From assembly GCA_029204225.1 (NCBI GenBank), contig CM055111.1:44185815-44249814 (forward strand): a stretch of DNA of 64,000 nt. Reading direction: 5' to 3'. Numbering within the stretch: position 1 is the stretch's first letter; each line of letters starts with the position of its first letter. The stretch comes from Diphasiastrum complanatum. Lineage: Eukaryota > Streptophyta > Lycopodiopsida > Lycopodiales > Lycopodiaceae. Positions 1-9,899 of this stretch are shown piece after piece. Position numbers and translations under genes: made by a program. The notes beneath the pieces were generated by a model that saw only the letters and a list, made by a program, of their open reading frames with translations, had not been told where the DNA came from and made no database searches.

Positions 1-1001
1 AGAGGTGGTGTTGGAATCACCACTGGGGTCGGTTGAGCCTTCTTTTCCATAAATTGTTGACAAGCCTTGAGAGCTTGTTTGGCATGAGCGAGCTCTTGAG
101 TTGCGTTGGCCCGGTATTTGTCGAACTCCGCCTGGTAGTTGTTTAGAGTTTGGCTATAAAGCTGCACTTGATGTCTGAAAAGATTCACCTCTGCTTGAGA
201 GAGTGGCCTTGAGTCAGGTGCGGGTTGAGCTAACTAGGCGAGTTTTTTGCTTTGCAGGGCTTGCACCTCTGCCCCCAGGCACGTATTTCCTACTTCATAT
301 ATCTGAAGTTGTGCAAGCCATTGGGACGTTTCAGACTGAAGCTCCCGCACCTTGGTGGAAGCATCTGTCAGTGCTTTGGAGAGGCTCTAGATATACTGGT
401 TGAGGCCATCCTCCTTCTACTGCAGCTTTGTGATGCCCCGATGCCCGTCTTGTTCGTGTTGTTGAGCAATCATGAGCTCTTGCTGCAGCTTCGTGATTTC
501 TGCTCGCAGCTAGGTGTTGTTTGTTGCCAAATGGAGTACCTGGCTGTCCAATGATGCCCTGGCTGCTACTGCATCCTAGATGAATGTTCCCAAGGCTTGG
601 TAGGCCGCCGTTAAGTCCGTTGGAGCACCCAGTATATTGGCGCTTGTAGGGGCTCGTGTGGTAGTGGCCCCGACGACCTGTACAGTGTCGTCGTTGTTGT
701 CTTCAATGAGGTTCTCCGGTGATTTCTTGTCATCTGGCGCGGTGGGATCTGTCCGATTTGTTGATAAAATAAAAATTGTTTGTACAAATGCGTCATCAAG
801 CAACAGTTGGTTGCCCTCGGCAGCCTTTAATGGAGAAATGGGTGGTGTGGGAGGAACATAATTAGAAACATGGATGAAGACAGTTTGTACAAACGAGAGA
901 AGGGATGGAACAGAGGAAAATTGTAGGGTGGTGTGGAGGACGAAAGGAGAAGATGGAGCGGAAGTGGTCTGGCATGGTGGTGAAAAGTTGATGACCTGCA
1001 T
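1..1001 (-). pseudogene. Decayed coiled-coil protein gene with five in-frame amber codons, running off the left edge
   Basis: The minus strand reads as one protein from about 1001 to base 1, interrupted only by TAG codons at 576-578, 510-512, 417-419, 387-389 and 234-236, all in the same frame. The first 140 residues are rich in Ser, Thr, Pro and Asn and end in TAAYQALGTFI. The rest is a long heptad-like helix rich in Gln, Leu, Glu and Lys (for example ATQELAHAKQALKACQQFMEK), ending in a Pro-rich stretch at the window edge. Each amber sits where a Gln suits the helix, so each could be CAG changed to TAG. I recognise no family. A gag-like or structural protein of a retroelement is possible, and so is a host coiled-coil gene. 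The open frame, helix periodicity and regular ambers are seen directly; the identity is unknown. Confidence 0.55.
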
Positions 1002-1450
1002 CCACGCCAGAGTGTCCGGGCAAGATTGAACTGGAGAGGGAGAGCGGTGGGAACATGAGTAATGGAGGATGCGATAGTAATGGAAGGGGTGGTAGAAAAT
1101 GGAATAGAGGTAGAAGTAGTATCAACAGAGGAGATGGGAATGGAAACAGAAGCAGCAGTTGTGGGTGGAACAGAAGGAAGAGGGGTGGCAACAGAAATAG
1201 GAGGAGGGGACTACACAGAAGAGGAAGTGGCGGTGATAGAAGTTGGAGCTGTTACTGGTGTGGTGGTGGTGGTACGGCGTCTGGTGGTAGGTGGAGATGA
1301 GGTGGAAGGGGCAGTGCCACACATTCTTTTGCTGGCCGTCCCGTGTCAGTAACTACAGGTTGGGTAGAGATGGATGCGGTAGGTGGAGGATAGAGGTTAG
1401 GGTGTGGCACTATGGATGATAGAAGGCTGGAACGATGGAAGCCACGCACT
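1002..1450 (-). other. Pro/Ser/Thr-rich low-complexity region upstream of the coiled-coil gene
   Basis: The minus strand here encodes Pro/Ser/Thr/His-rich low-complexity sequence in several frames. A short open frame at 1252-1449 begins MRGFHRSSLLSS and is not in the same frame as the downstream coiled-coil ORF. It could be the N-terminus of the same decayed gene after an indel. The plus-strand Gly/Arg-rich frames are the reverse of this purine/pyrimidine bias and are not separate genes. Confidence 0.25.
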
Positions 1451-1887
1451 TTCGCCTCGAGAAGTGCACAGACAAAGTTACACAGCAGGGGGCCTATTGC
1501 GATATGCTCACGTTGGTCGGCTGCATTTCAGACTTTGAATTGAAAAATTACCATGACAATTTTGCAAGAAACTGTGCAGTTGATTACAACGTAACTCTAA
1601 ACTGATCACAGATTAACGACATTTCCAACAAATAAATTTCACTTTTGATAGTAACGGGCTATGCAAAAACAGTTGCGTTTCAGATTTCCAATCCAGAAAG
1701 TACTATCAAATTTGAAAATAAACTAGCATGCAAGCTATGATAGATTGCAATTTGCAAGACAAAGAAAGAAGAAGAAACACAAGAGAACATACTATTGCCA
1801 TTTTCACAACAGAGAGAGACAAAGCATGTGCTAAAAAACTGGTCCGTAGAGAAACAGACAGAGACAGACCATGTGTTAACAAACTAA

Positions 1888-2133
1888 TCAGTAGATAAAC
1901 AAAAAAGGAAAAAACACAACAGAACATAGTATTTCCGTTTTCAAAACGCACCTGCAACTTGATCGCTCTTCTAGCAACAAACTTATTCCCTGTCTGACAA
2001 CTTGTTGATCGCTAATCAGATGCACACGAATACTCTGCAACGTTCTTGCTCCCTGTCTGACAGCTTCTTGCTCGCTAATCAGATGCACACGAATACTCTG
2101 CAAAGCACTATTCTCCTATTGAAGAGAAGTCAT
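1888..2133 (-). pseudogene. Small coding fragment with a 21-residue in-frame duplication
   Basis: An ATG at 2131-2133 (minus) starts MTSLQ, then a TAG at 2116-2118, then ENSALQ and two tandem copies of a 21-residue unit beginning LQSIRVHLIS. A CAG/GTGCG splice donor-like site follows near 1950. The tandem copies are seen on the DNA at about 2011-2042 and 2073-2104, about 62-63 bp apart. The TAG stands where Gln would continue the helix. The sequence has the look of the first exon of a coiled-coil protein, perhaps related in style to the adjacent coiled-coil pseudogene. Function unknown. Confidence 0.35.
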
Positions 2134-3229
2134 CTTCTTGCTTTTTGGATATGCAGCAGTTGAAGAAGCGCTGTGCTTAAACTCTCTATTTATGTCTTTC
2201 GTTGCAATAGAAATCCATGAGCCTTCCGTCTTGCTTTTCAAAGCTTTTCAATTGGCGTCTTGATTTTCAGAACGTGATCGCTGAACATGCGCTTTTCATA
2301 TCTCTACCTCATGCTAGAATCAACGATCGCATACAGAGGAGCAGAAAAACATGCAAACAACCAGGAAAAGATGGAAACCCACAAACACATGGCAAGCATC
2401 GCGAACGGCCAACCCACAGAAAGTAGAAAATAAACGTAAAAGCGTTGTCACAGAGACACGCAGATCGAGCAGGATATATTTAGAAACTTCTGCAGACAAC
2501 TTCCTACTTATTAATCATGAAATCAGAGCCTTTCATTTTCATAAATCCTACGCTCCAAAAACTACCACGTGGCTATCTGCCTGAGCAAAGAGGTTAAATA
2601 GGACAAATTTGTAAACATCTATTAGTGACTGGCCACGCCACGGTGACCCTATGACATTATAATCCTCTATATTGTTGTATGCCTTGTACATTTGTCAATA
2701 GGTGACTTGTTGAACGTTAAAGTGTTCCATTCTTGCACAAAAGAAGACATCATTTATAAAAAGCGAGTTTCGAAAGTTGGAAACGTTTTCAAGCACCTAC
2801 CTCCTATGATGTCTCGGGAGCTGGCCTCCATCATTCCATGGCTTCTGTGGCATGAAGCAACCTTGCTTCCTCCCGAGTCCCACGGTCCACCTTCTTAACT
2901 TTTTACATAATATTAATTAAGTGTACAATGCTGGGCTGGCATGGCATCGGCTATTTCTGCTTCTGGCATTATAAGACCATAATAACCTACACCATACTCA
3001 CCAACAACTGGGGACCGGGGTACTACCACTACTCTACTGCAAATCGTACTCTTTAGTCTGTACCCATTTCTTGAGTTCCCACTGCCCAATGCAACGCAGC
3101 AACAATAAAGTGTCAATCTATCTGTATAATGTATGATGGATAGCATAGCATTGTTTACAATTCTTGCTTTGGAGTTGGGCTCTTATTACAGGCTCTGTCG
3201 GCTGATCAGCTCATGCATCTCTTTACATT
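2134..3229. other. Intergenic stretch without a supported gene
   Basis: Only short frames without recognisable motifs are seen on either strand. Base composition is average for the window, and I see no repeat boundaries. Confidence 0.4.
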
Positions 3230-3678
3230 TAAGATTTAGATCCAGCTTAGCTTACTTCCTACTCACTCACTCGCTCACTTACTCTTTTTCTTTTATTCTG
3301 TTTTGCCTGTTTTTGGCCAATCTCCTCCAATCACTCCATCGTCTCTCGCTCATTTTCTGAACACAAACGGTCTTCGCTGCCAAAGCATCACACTAGCGCT
3401 CGCTAAAATTTACATCTCTCTCGGATCTCCAAAACACGGCTGGATCCAATTATACGAGCTCTGTAAGCCGAATTTTTGTTTCATCGACATCTACTTTAGA
3501 ATTCCGGCATTGGTGATTATATTATAGCTGTGGGCGCAGGTTCTTCTCATTAGTTCAGGTATTAACCGCTGAAGTACTAAAGCATGTCTTCGGATCTGGA
3601 TGGCAACAGCTTTCATTTAGAAGGTCAGAGCTCTTAAAGGGGCGATTTCACTTTGTTTTGCACCTTTGAAGAAAATTT
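3230..3678 (+). promoter_or_regulatory. Probable promoter and pyrimidine-rich 5' leader of the arabinogalactan-protein gene
   Basis: The stretch immediately upstream of the AGP start is pyrimidine-rich, with CTCACT/TCGCTC repeats and TTTTCTTTTATT at about 3265-3300, as is common in plant 5' leaders. No unambiguous TATA box was placed. The assignment rests on position and composition. Confidence 0.3.
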
Positions 3679-4974
3679 ATGGCTGCTTTCATCTTCCCAA
3701 GGGAACGCCTGCTTAGATGGGCGATCTTCCTTCCTATGATCCTTTTCACAGGTCCAGTATCAGAAAAAGGCACTGCCACTTTCGGCATCAAATATCATTC
3801 TTTCATATATAGTGCTCCAATTGCCATGATAGAACTCTGGATTATTTTCCTGTTCTTGTTCTAAAGGAATCTTAGAGCTAGCTGAATGATACCACTTTGG
3901 CTTTATGGTTCTAGAGCTATCAACTGACACGTGATTTTCGACTGCTGATGCAAAAAGCAGGAGGCGAAAAGCCCACTTTGATGTGGGGTAATTCCATGTC
4001 AGGCGCTCTCTACTTCAAGCACATGGCCCAAGCACAAGAGATAAATGAACAGTCATACGAAACCCACTATCAAGTTTCCACTAAAATGCTTGCCACTATT
4101 GCAACGACTTCTCCTGCGTCAACCCCTTCTGTTGAAACTGGCATGCCACCACCATCTGCCTCAAAGGCACCTACAATTCCACCAGCTAAGCCTCCAGCTC
4201 CTACCCCACCAGCTAACAAATCCTTGGTACCAGCAAGGGCTCCTTCCCCAGCAATGCATAGTCATGCACACGTTCCAGCAGCTCCACCCGTAGCTGCACC
4301 CATTCTTGTTCCGACTACGGGTTCAGTTGCTGCTCCAGCTAGTATCCCATCCACTAAGCCTCCCGTTTCTGAACCTGTTGCTCCACCAACTGGCATTGCT
4401 CCAAATACCCCAGTAATATCAACACCAGCACCTCATGCTAGGCCTCAACCACCAACTGAAGCTCCTGTGGCCACCCCAGTTGCTCCACCACCTAGACATA
4501 AGAAGGCACCACCACCCAAACCAAAACATCCTACAAAGCACAGAGCCCCCCCTCCCAAAAGGCATCATCATCATCATTCACCAACTCCTGCACCTGCTCC
4601 TGTTTCCAGTCCACCTGCACCTCCAACAACTGCACCTGCACCTACAGAAGTTTCGGCATTTATCGGTCCAGCTTTAAGCCCTTCCACGACTTCGCCGGTG
4701 ATAACCAAGCTACCCACTTATCAATCAATCATAAGTACTTGTATCATTTTATCAATTTGTAAGACGTTTTTTCCTGGTCAGATTCTTTGATATGTTGGTT
4801 ATGCCTGTGTGATTTATACCTTGAAAAGTCTTATTGCTTTACATTAACTCCTTATTCCATTTGTGGACTGTTGTTACAATGCAGAATGGAGCAGCGACTA
4901 AACAACAGATATGGAGCAGTGTTTCACTTTCAGTTGCTCTACTGCTCTTCTTCCATTCTCTGTTTCCTATCTAG
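3679..4974 (+). CDS. Arabinogalactan/proline-rich cell-surface protein with GPI-anchor signal (three exons)
   Basis: Proposed exons are 3679-3751, 3961-4697 and 4885-4974, joined at ACAG/GTCCAG...AAGCAG/GA and TCGCCG/GTGATA...ATGCAG/AAT. The phases fit and give 299 residues. Exon 1 supplies a hydrophobic signal-like start (LLRWAIFLPMILFTG). Exon 2 is dominated by Ala-Pro, Ser-Pro, Thr-Pro and Pro-Pro motifs, the substrate for hydroxyproline O-glycosylation, with a basic His/Lys island (KRHHHHH) resembling Lys-rich classical AGPs. Exon 3 ends with a small-residue omega-like site (NGAA) followed by a hydrophobic tail (VALLLFFHSLF), typical of a GPI-anchor signal. The family acts at the plasma membrane and cell wall. 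Exon 2 and the GPI tail are strong. The exon 1/intron 1 boundary is less certain, because its acceptor has a weak pyrimidine tract; translation could instead begin at ATG 3948, which would lack a signal peptide. This is one of two credible host genes here. Confidence 0.7.
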
Positions 4975-5204
4975 AAATTTTTTGTGCAACCTAGTAAGGG
5001 AAAGGTAGTGGTGTTCTTTCAGAGTAAATCTTTTGGGCATTTTATTGTGAATTGATCTTGGTTTGATTTATCCTTTCAGTAGATGCATTTCTTCTTAAAC
5101 CTCGTTCTTGCAGCAAGAGGCCCCAAACAGAATTTGTGATGTAATCAAAGCCGGTCTACATTTGTATTCAAACCTTTGTATATTTGAAGTTCACGTGGGG
5201 GAGA
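4975..5204 (+). other. Probable 3' UTR of the arabinogalactan-protein gene
   Basis: T-rich sequence follows the stop, with TGTAATCAAAG and TTTGTATATTTG near 5140-5185 that could serve as plant far-upstream and near-upstream polyadenylation elements. No definite cleavage site can be assigned. Confidence 0.3.
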
Positions 5205-5400
5205 AGGACCGGCCGCAGGCCCTTCCGCCCTTTCCCGACGTAAGCCCATTTTTTATTTTTTATTTTTTTTTAATTTTTTAACATGCACATTCCGGACTTT
5301 GTGGAGAAGGTGCACCTTTACATGCATCTTTCGTCTGGAATGTTCGTGTAAAAATTTAAATGCATTTTTGTCAAAAAAATTTGCAAAGATTCCTTGAGGT
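5205..5400. repeat. Short dispersed repeat, copy 1 (related to 6090-6345)
   Basis: A GC-rich head (GGCCGCAGGCCCTTCC) is followed by a T-tract, then ACATGCAC...AAGGTGCA...CATGCA blocks. A similar order of blocks (CCGGGG-like head, T-tract, TACATGCACCTTTCG, CATGCACTCTCC, GAAGGTGCATA) occurs at 6090-6345. They look like two diverged copies of one non-autonomous element. The boundaries are approximate. Confidence 0.3.
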
Positions 5401-5534
5401 GAGTTGCCACCATTTCCTTTATTAAAAAATCAAAAATGGGATTACGGAAGTTGAGGAGTTTTCAACTTTTCAGACCTTATTGTGGGTTTTTAAAATTTTG
5501 CATATGTAAGTTGGAAATTGAAACGCCTTAGGCT

Positions 5535-5870
5535 AAATGCTGCACAGGGGGTACATGGCCCCGCCCTGTGCACGGCCTGACACCCGGGCGTTGGTGCCTG
5601 GGCACCGGCTCCTGGCTCCCGAGCACTAGCTTCTTGAAGTGCCATGTGGCAATTAATGGGAATTCCCATAATCATTTCTCAGTGAATCATATAAGTGGAA
5701 ACTCCTCTAATGACTTGCATGTGTGGATGCCCGGGAGAGATGGGCGTAGGTGCCCAGGACCCAGGTAGGCTCCGGCACCTGCGATGTCGTGGGTGCCCCA
5801 CACGTGTTCGGGTGATAAAGGAGCTGGGGTCCGGGTATAGCCCTGTGCGCAGAGGCTTTAAAACTGAAAG
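5535..5870. repeat. GC-rich block with imperfect inverted ends, MITE-like
   Basis: An island rich in GGTGCC/GGCACC, GCCCGGG and CCAGG stands in AT-rich surroundings. Its left margin reads TGCTGCACAGGG and its right margin CCCTGTGCGCAGAGG, which pair as imperfect inverted repeats. No coding capacity is evident. Confidence 0.25.
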
Positions 5871-6089
5871 TACTTCCTTTCAGTATGGCACGTACATTGT
5901 GGTAGACATTAGACATGTATCAGGCTATTGTACTTGATTTAAAGTTGTGGCAATTAATGATATCTCATGCAAAATAATTTAGGGCCCAAAAACGATTGAA
6001 AATCAGGCGAGTGACTAGTACTTACAAGTTGTTCAATGTTTAGCAATCCTAACAAGGGTATAATTAAAAAAAAAGTGAATATCTTTCAA

Positions 6090-6345
6090 AGTCGACCTCT
6101 AGGCCATTTTGCCGGGGAAATATTTTCGGCCGAGGGCGATAGTTTGAGGTGGAAGGCCCTTACCACGACAGAAGCCGTGGGACGGCAAAGGAGATGGACC
6201 TTCCTTGATGTAAGCTTTTTGTACTTTCTTTTTGTTGTGAATTTTTTTTACATGCACCTTTCGCACGGAAGACCATGTTTTGAAAGTAAATTTTTTTTTC
6301 ATGCACTCTCCACATCCTCGAAGGTGCATATAATTTTTTTTTTGA
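6090..6345. repeat. Short dispersed repeat, copy 2
   Basis: See 5205-5400: the same sequence of GC-rich head, T-tract and paired TGCACC/GGTGCA blocks. The short open frames across it have no recognisable motif. Confidence 0.3.
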
Positions 6346-6434
6346 AAAAAAAAGGAAGGTGCAAAGATTTGGCTATGGGAGGTGCCTCGTTTTACTTCAT
6401 GAAAAAGGAAAGAATGGTTTTACGTCTAGGATAA

Positions 6435-7828
6435 TACATGATATAACAAAGGATCTAACCTTTTGGAGCGTAACCATAATAAGACTTGCAACAACAAATG
6501 CATTGTCCATGGAACATGTTGGCTTTGTATTGTAATATTCCATTGATCATTGTTGATGCAACACATTGGCTTTGGATGTTAATCTTTCATTGTTGATTTG
6601 TTATATAGACACTGTTGGACGCTATATTACTTGGGCTCTAATATTTAGATGTTAAGAAAATCTCGAAAGTTTTTGTTGAAAATTGACCAAGGGCTATTCT
6701 AGTATATACCAATACATATTACACATGCATGGTAGGATGTAACCTAGAAAGTGCTTTTGGGAGCCATATGCAGTTAATGCAAGCTAGATAGATCAAAACT
6801 TGTTACATGGCATATTTGTAGTATCATTTGACGAGGTTTGAGCACTTGCAAATCTACAACACATTGCTTGGAGAGGTTTCTAAAAAATGACAAAGGGTAT
6901 AGTTTAGGATTAGCATTAGCATGTTCTTTATATTATAAGCCAAATATTAGAACCAATGTTGGGCACGTTCGGTTGGGTCCTTTCATTATTAATTATCTTA
7001 ATACTCGTATTGATATCTTGATTTAAGAATTTTTGTTAGATATTTAGTAGATTTTTTTTTATATCTTAAATTTAAGTATGCAAAAATTTTTATTAGAGTT
7101 TTTCAAATACATTGACGGGTAACAAGAAGTGTTGGCTTTGCCAAATCAATTGCATATTGCATGTGAAAGAAAGTTAGGCCTTTCAAAAATAACATATCAC
7201 TTTTAAAAAAACTATTTTTAGCACTTCATACTTATGTATATCTAGGTTGATAATTAGTTGGCATTGTCCTTGTGATATCAGCTTGGTTTATACTTGTTTG
7301 CAACTCATATGCCGCCTCATATTAACTTTCGATCATTGTTAAATTTGAGAAGAAATTAAAAAAACAATTATACCTACCCAACACTGAATAGAACCTTCAC
7401 TAGAAAAGTTGAGATACCTTTTGGCATATTATACATCTCACATCAAAGACCTTACACAGACCATTGGAGAGAGTCATCACCACCATGAGTCTTGTGACCA
7501 ATGAGCATGGTTTTCAAAGAAAATGAGACCAAAGATTTGGTTTAGTTTGAAAGCAACATCTAGTGAATAAACGAACATAAAAAAAAAGGTTAATTGGGGT
7601 TTTGATATTGGTGATGCATAGAAAGAGAAAAGATTGGACTAGAGGGAAAGGAAGTGGTAGTCATAATGAAAGTGTTGATATTTGATGAAGGAAAGCTTGT
7701 AGTGGTATCAAGTTTCTTCTTCCTAGTGCATTCAAGGTTGAGAGTTGATATGAGACCATTTGGCATTGAGGAAGAGGTAGATGCAAGGCTTAACACACTT
7801 GTGTGGCACATTAAAGAGTTGAGTTGAG
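6435..7828. other. AT-rich intergenic stretch, no supported gene
   Basis: There are only short frames, and no motif, terminal repeat or splice-bounded exon that I can support. Confidence 0.4.
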
Positions 7829-8640
7829 GTTGGGATTTTGCATGTGCGAAATCTATCCAAGAATTTGCTCAAATTAGAACAAACTTACAAATGTTCTTGA
7901 GTCTGTTGAATCTAGAAATGGTAAATTCATCTTACAATGCATGGATATTGTAGCCACATCAAACTCTTACGATGTTGATCCTACCTGGCAAGATAAATCC
8001 AGAATGGCACAAGCTTTGAATCAACTTGCTCAATTGCAACAAACATGCAATAAATGCAGCAACAACAAGCTCAAATGGTGGCTTATTATCCTATGATAGG
8101 GGAAACAACCATTTATTTCATACGTGGTCTAAGTTCACACATGTAGTATCTTCCTAAGTTGGCTCACACATATCAAATTTTACTACTCTTACAATGTCAT
8201 CAATGGTCAAGATCTCACATTGGTATATGTAGCCAATCAGATGAATTAACTTGTGTAGCACTTCAAAGAGTTGAAGTGAGGCTCAAAGTTTGGCCTATTA
8301 TAGATTGGCTTTCAGATTGGTGAGGTCTACTCCAAGAATTTGCATAGATTAGAACTTACATACACATTTTTGAGTCAGTTGAATCTAAAAATGGTAGGTC
8401 CATCTTCAATACAAGGCATGGGCATTGTAGCCACATCAAACTCTCTTGTGATGTTGATCCCACTTGGTAAGATACATTTGTAATGGCATAAGATTTGAAT
8501 CGTCTTGCTCAGTTGTAGGCAAACATGCAATAAATGTAGCAACAACAAACTCAAATGGTGGCTTACTACCCTATCATGAGGGATCCACCACTCACTTTAA
8601 ATGCGGTCGGATTTGGACATGTATTATCTTCCTAAGTTGG
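7829..8640 (+). repeat. Tandemly duplicated relic, two diverged copies about 450 bp apart
   Basis: The segment from about 7829 to 8160 recurs at about 8276-8640. Shared landmarks are CCAAGAATTTGC, GAGTC.GTTGAATCTA.AAATGGTA, GGCATTGTAGCCACATCAAACTC, CATGCAATAAATG.AGCAACAACAA and TATCTTCCTAAGTTGGC. In one frame the first copy reads DVDPTWQDKSRMAQALNQLA followed by a Gln/Met-rich run, so it may derive from a gag-like coding region. Both copies are now broken by stops and indels. Confidence 0.5.
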
Positions 8641-8861
8641 CCTACAATATTGGCCTTTTTTTCCATTTGCATAATGCTGACAATACACCCTCGCAGACTG
8701 TCTAAACCCTCGTAGAACCTTCGCAGGGCAGTCAAATCACCTTTTGAACTCTCGCAAACTTCTCTGAGGTCTTAGAATTTTGTGAAGAAGGTCCCTGCCA
8801 GAATTTGGGTGAAACTGAACAAGGGAAAGTGGATTTCACCTAATACGCACTCTAAATTTCG

Positions 8862-8869
8862 CTATATAA
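8862..8869 (+). promoter_or_regulatory. TATA box candidate for the ORF at 9122
   Basis: CTATATAAGG lies about 260 bp upstream of the ATG at 9122, followed by a C/T-rich leader. This is a good match to a plant TATA box. A transcription start about 30 bp downstream would leave a leader of roughly 225 nt. Confidence 0.4.
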
Positions 8870-9121
8870 GGGCTGAATTCGAGTCATTTGTCACCTTTCC
8901 TAGCGAAGCTCTACTCAAATTTCGACCAAATTTTCCAAGTTCTCCGAATGCGACCAAACTTCATACAAGCCATCATCTGCATACTCTGAACCCAAATCTG
9001 TGCTTTGAACTGCTGTTACTACCATCCAACTCTTGTTATCCACTATTTTTCTCGTTTCCATCACCTTTTACCTTTTCCACTATTTTTTCTACTTTTTTGC
9101 ACTTTAACTATCACTGCTAAC

Positions 9122-9898
9122 ATGGCCTCCTCATCTTCGGACGACTCTGGCACCAAGCAGGTGATCCAGAGAGAAATACCATCAGCCATCCAGATTTGGC
9201 CCTTGCCTTCTTAAGGCCTGATTAAACCATGGCTCCAGATTGTTAGCTCACTTCTTGAAGCAATGGGCTTTTACCCGAAGCTTTTCAGCTCTGACAAAAC
9301 ATGGGCCCTTCACACTTACGCCACCTAGGACGCGCCAAAGTCACGTTTTCACTTCTTGTACCAGAGTACCATGTACAAGGTACGGGTTAACGCAGACTCG
9401 ATGGTCACTGTCGACATTATGTCCGGTGATCGCCAGCCCATCTCTCATTGTCAAGCAAAAGCCTTGGTAAAACCTTTCGTCACCCAGACTGCACCAGAAA
9501 TTCTGATCCAAACTAACAACAGGTACCTGATAGAAGCTATCACGGAACTAGTCATTCAGGCGGCTGCGCATCTGTTGAACAACTTTCTAGTTGTTTCAAC
9601 ATTTCACAAGGACAGAATCCAGTCCACGCTGTTGAGTCTGATTGTGGAGTCCTTCCTAGAATTCTTTGGCCCTACTCAAACGGACAGTTTGCTGCCAAAC
9701 TCGTCTCTATCTCATCAAGAATCAATTCGAAACTCTGTTGTGTCCAAGTTTTCCTACTACAGCAGCGATTGCAACAGTTTCCAAGTAGACTTGCGTGATT
9801 GCCAGTTTTCATACGCATTTTATAGACCCAGAAAGCCAGAACTTGTCAAATTCTCCAGGTATTTTCTAGTCATGTTTTTGAAAACAATACAAAATTAG
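9122..9898 (+). pseudogene. Orphan ORF (258 codons) with two in-frame stops, unknown function
   Basis: An ATG at 9122 begins MASSSSDDSGTKQV, and the same frame continues to the TAG at 9896-9898. It is broken only by TAA at 9212-9214 (after WPLPS) and TAG at 9326-9328 (after HTYAT), both of which could be former Gln codons. The protein is soluble-looking, with no transmembrane segment or signal peptide, and includes VTVDIMSGDRQPISHCQAKAL and a C-terminal YRPRKPELVKF. A splice donor-like CCAG/GTATTTT lies at about 9860, so further exons may have followed. The C-rich coding sequence is unlike the AT-rich block that starts just downstream. I recognise no family. Gene fragment or transposon-encoded protein are both possible. 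Confidence 0.4.
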
Positions 9899-9899
9899 A

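Noticed and set aside
1055-1352. Gly/Arg-rich plus-strand frames, possible RNA-binding protein
   Set aside because: They mirror a Pro/Ser/His-rich biased region on the other strand and show no RGG spacing, start context or domain.
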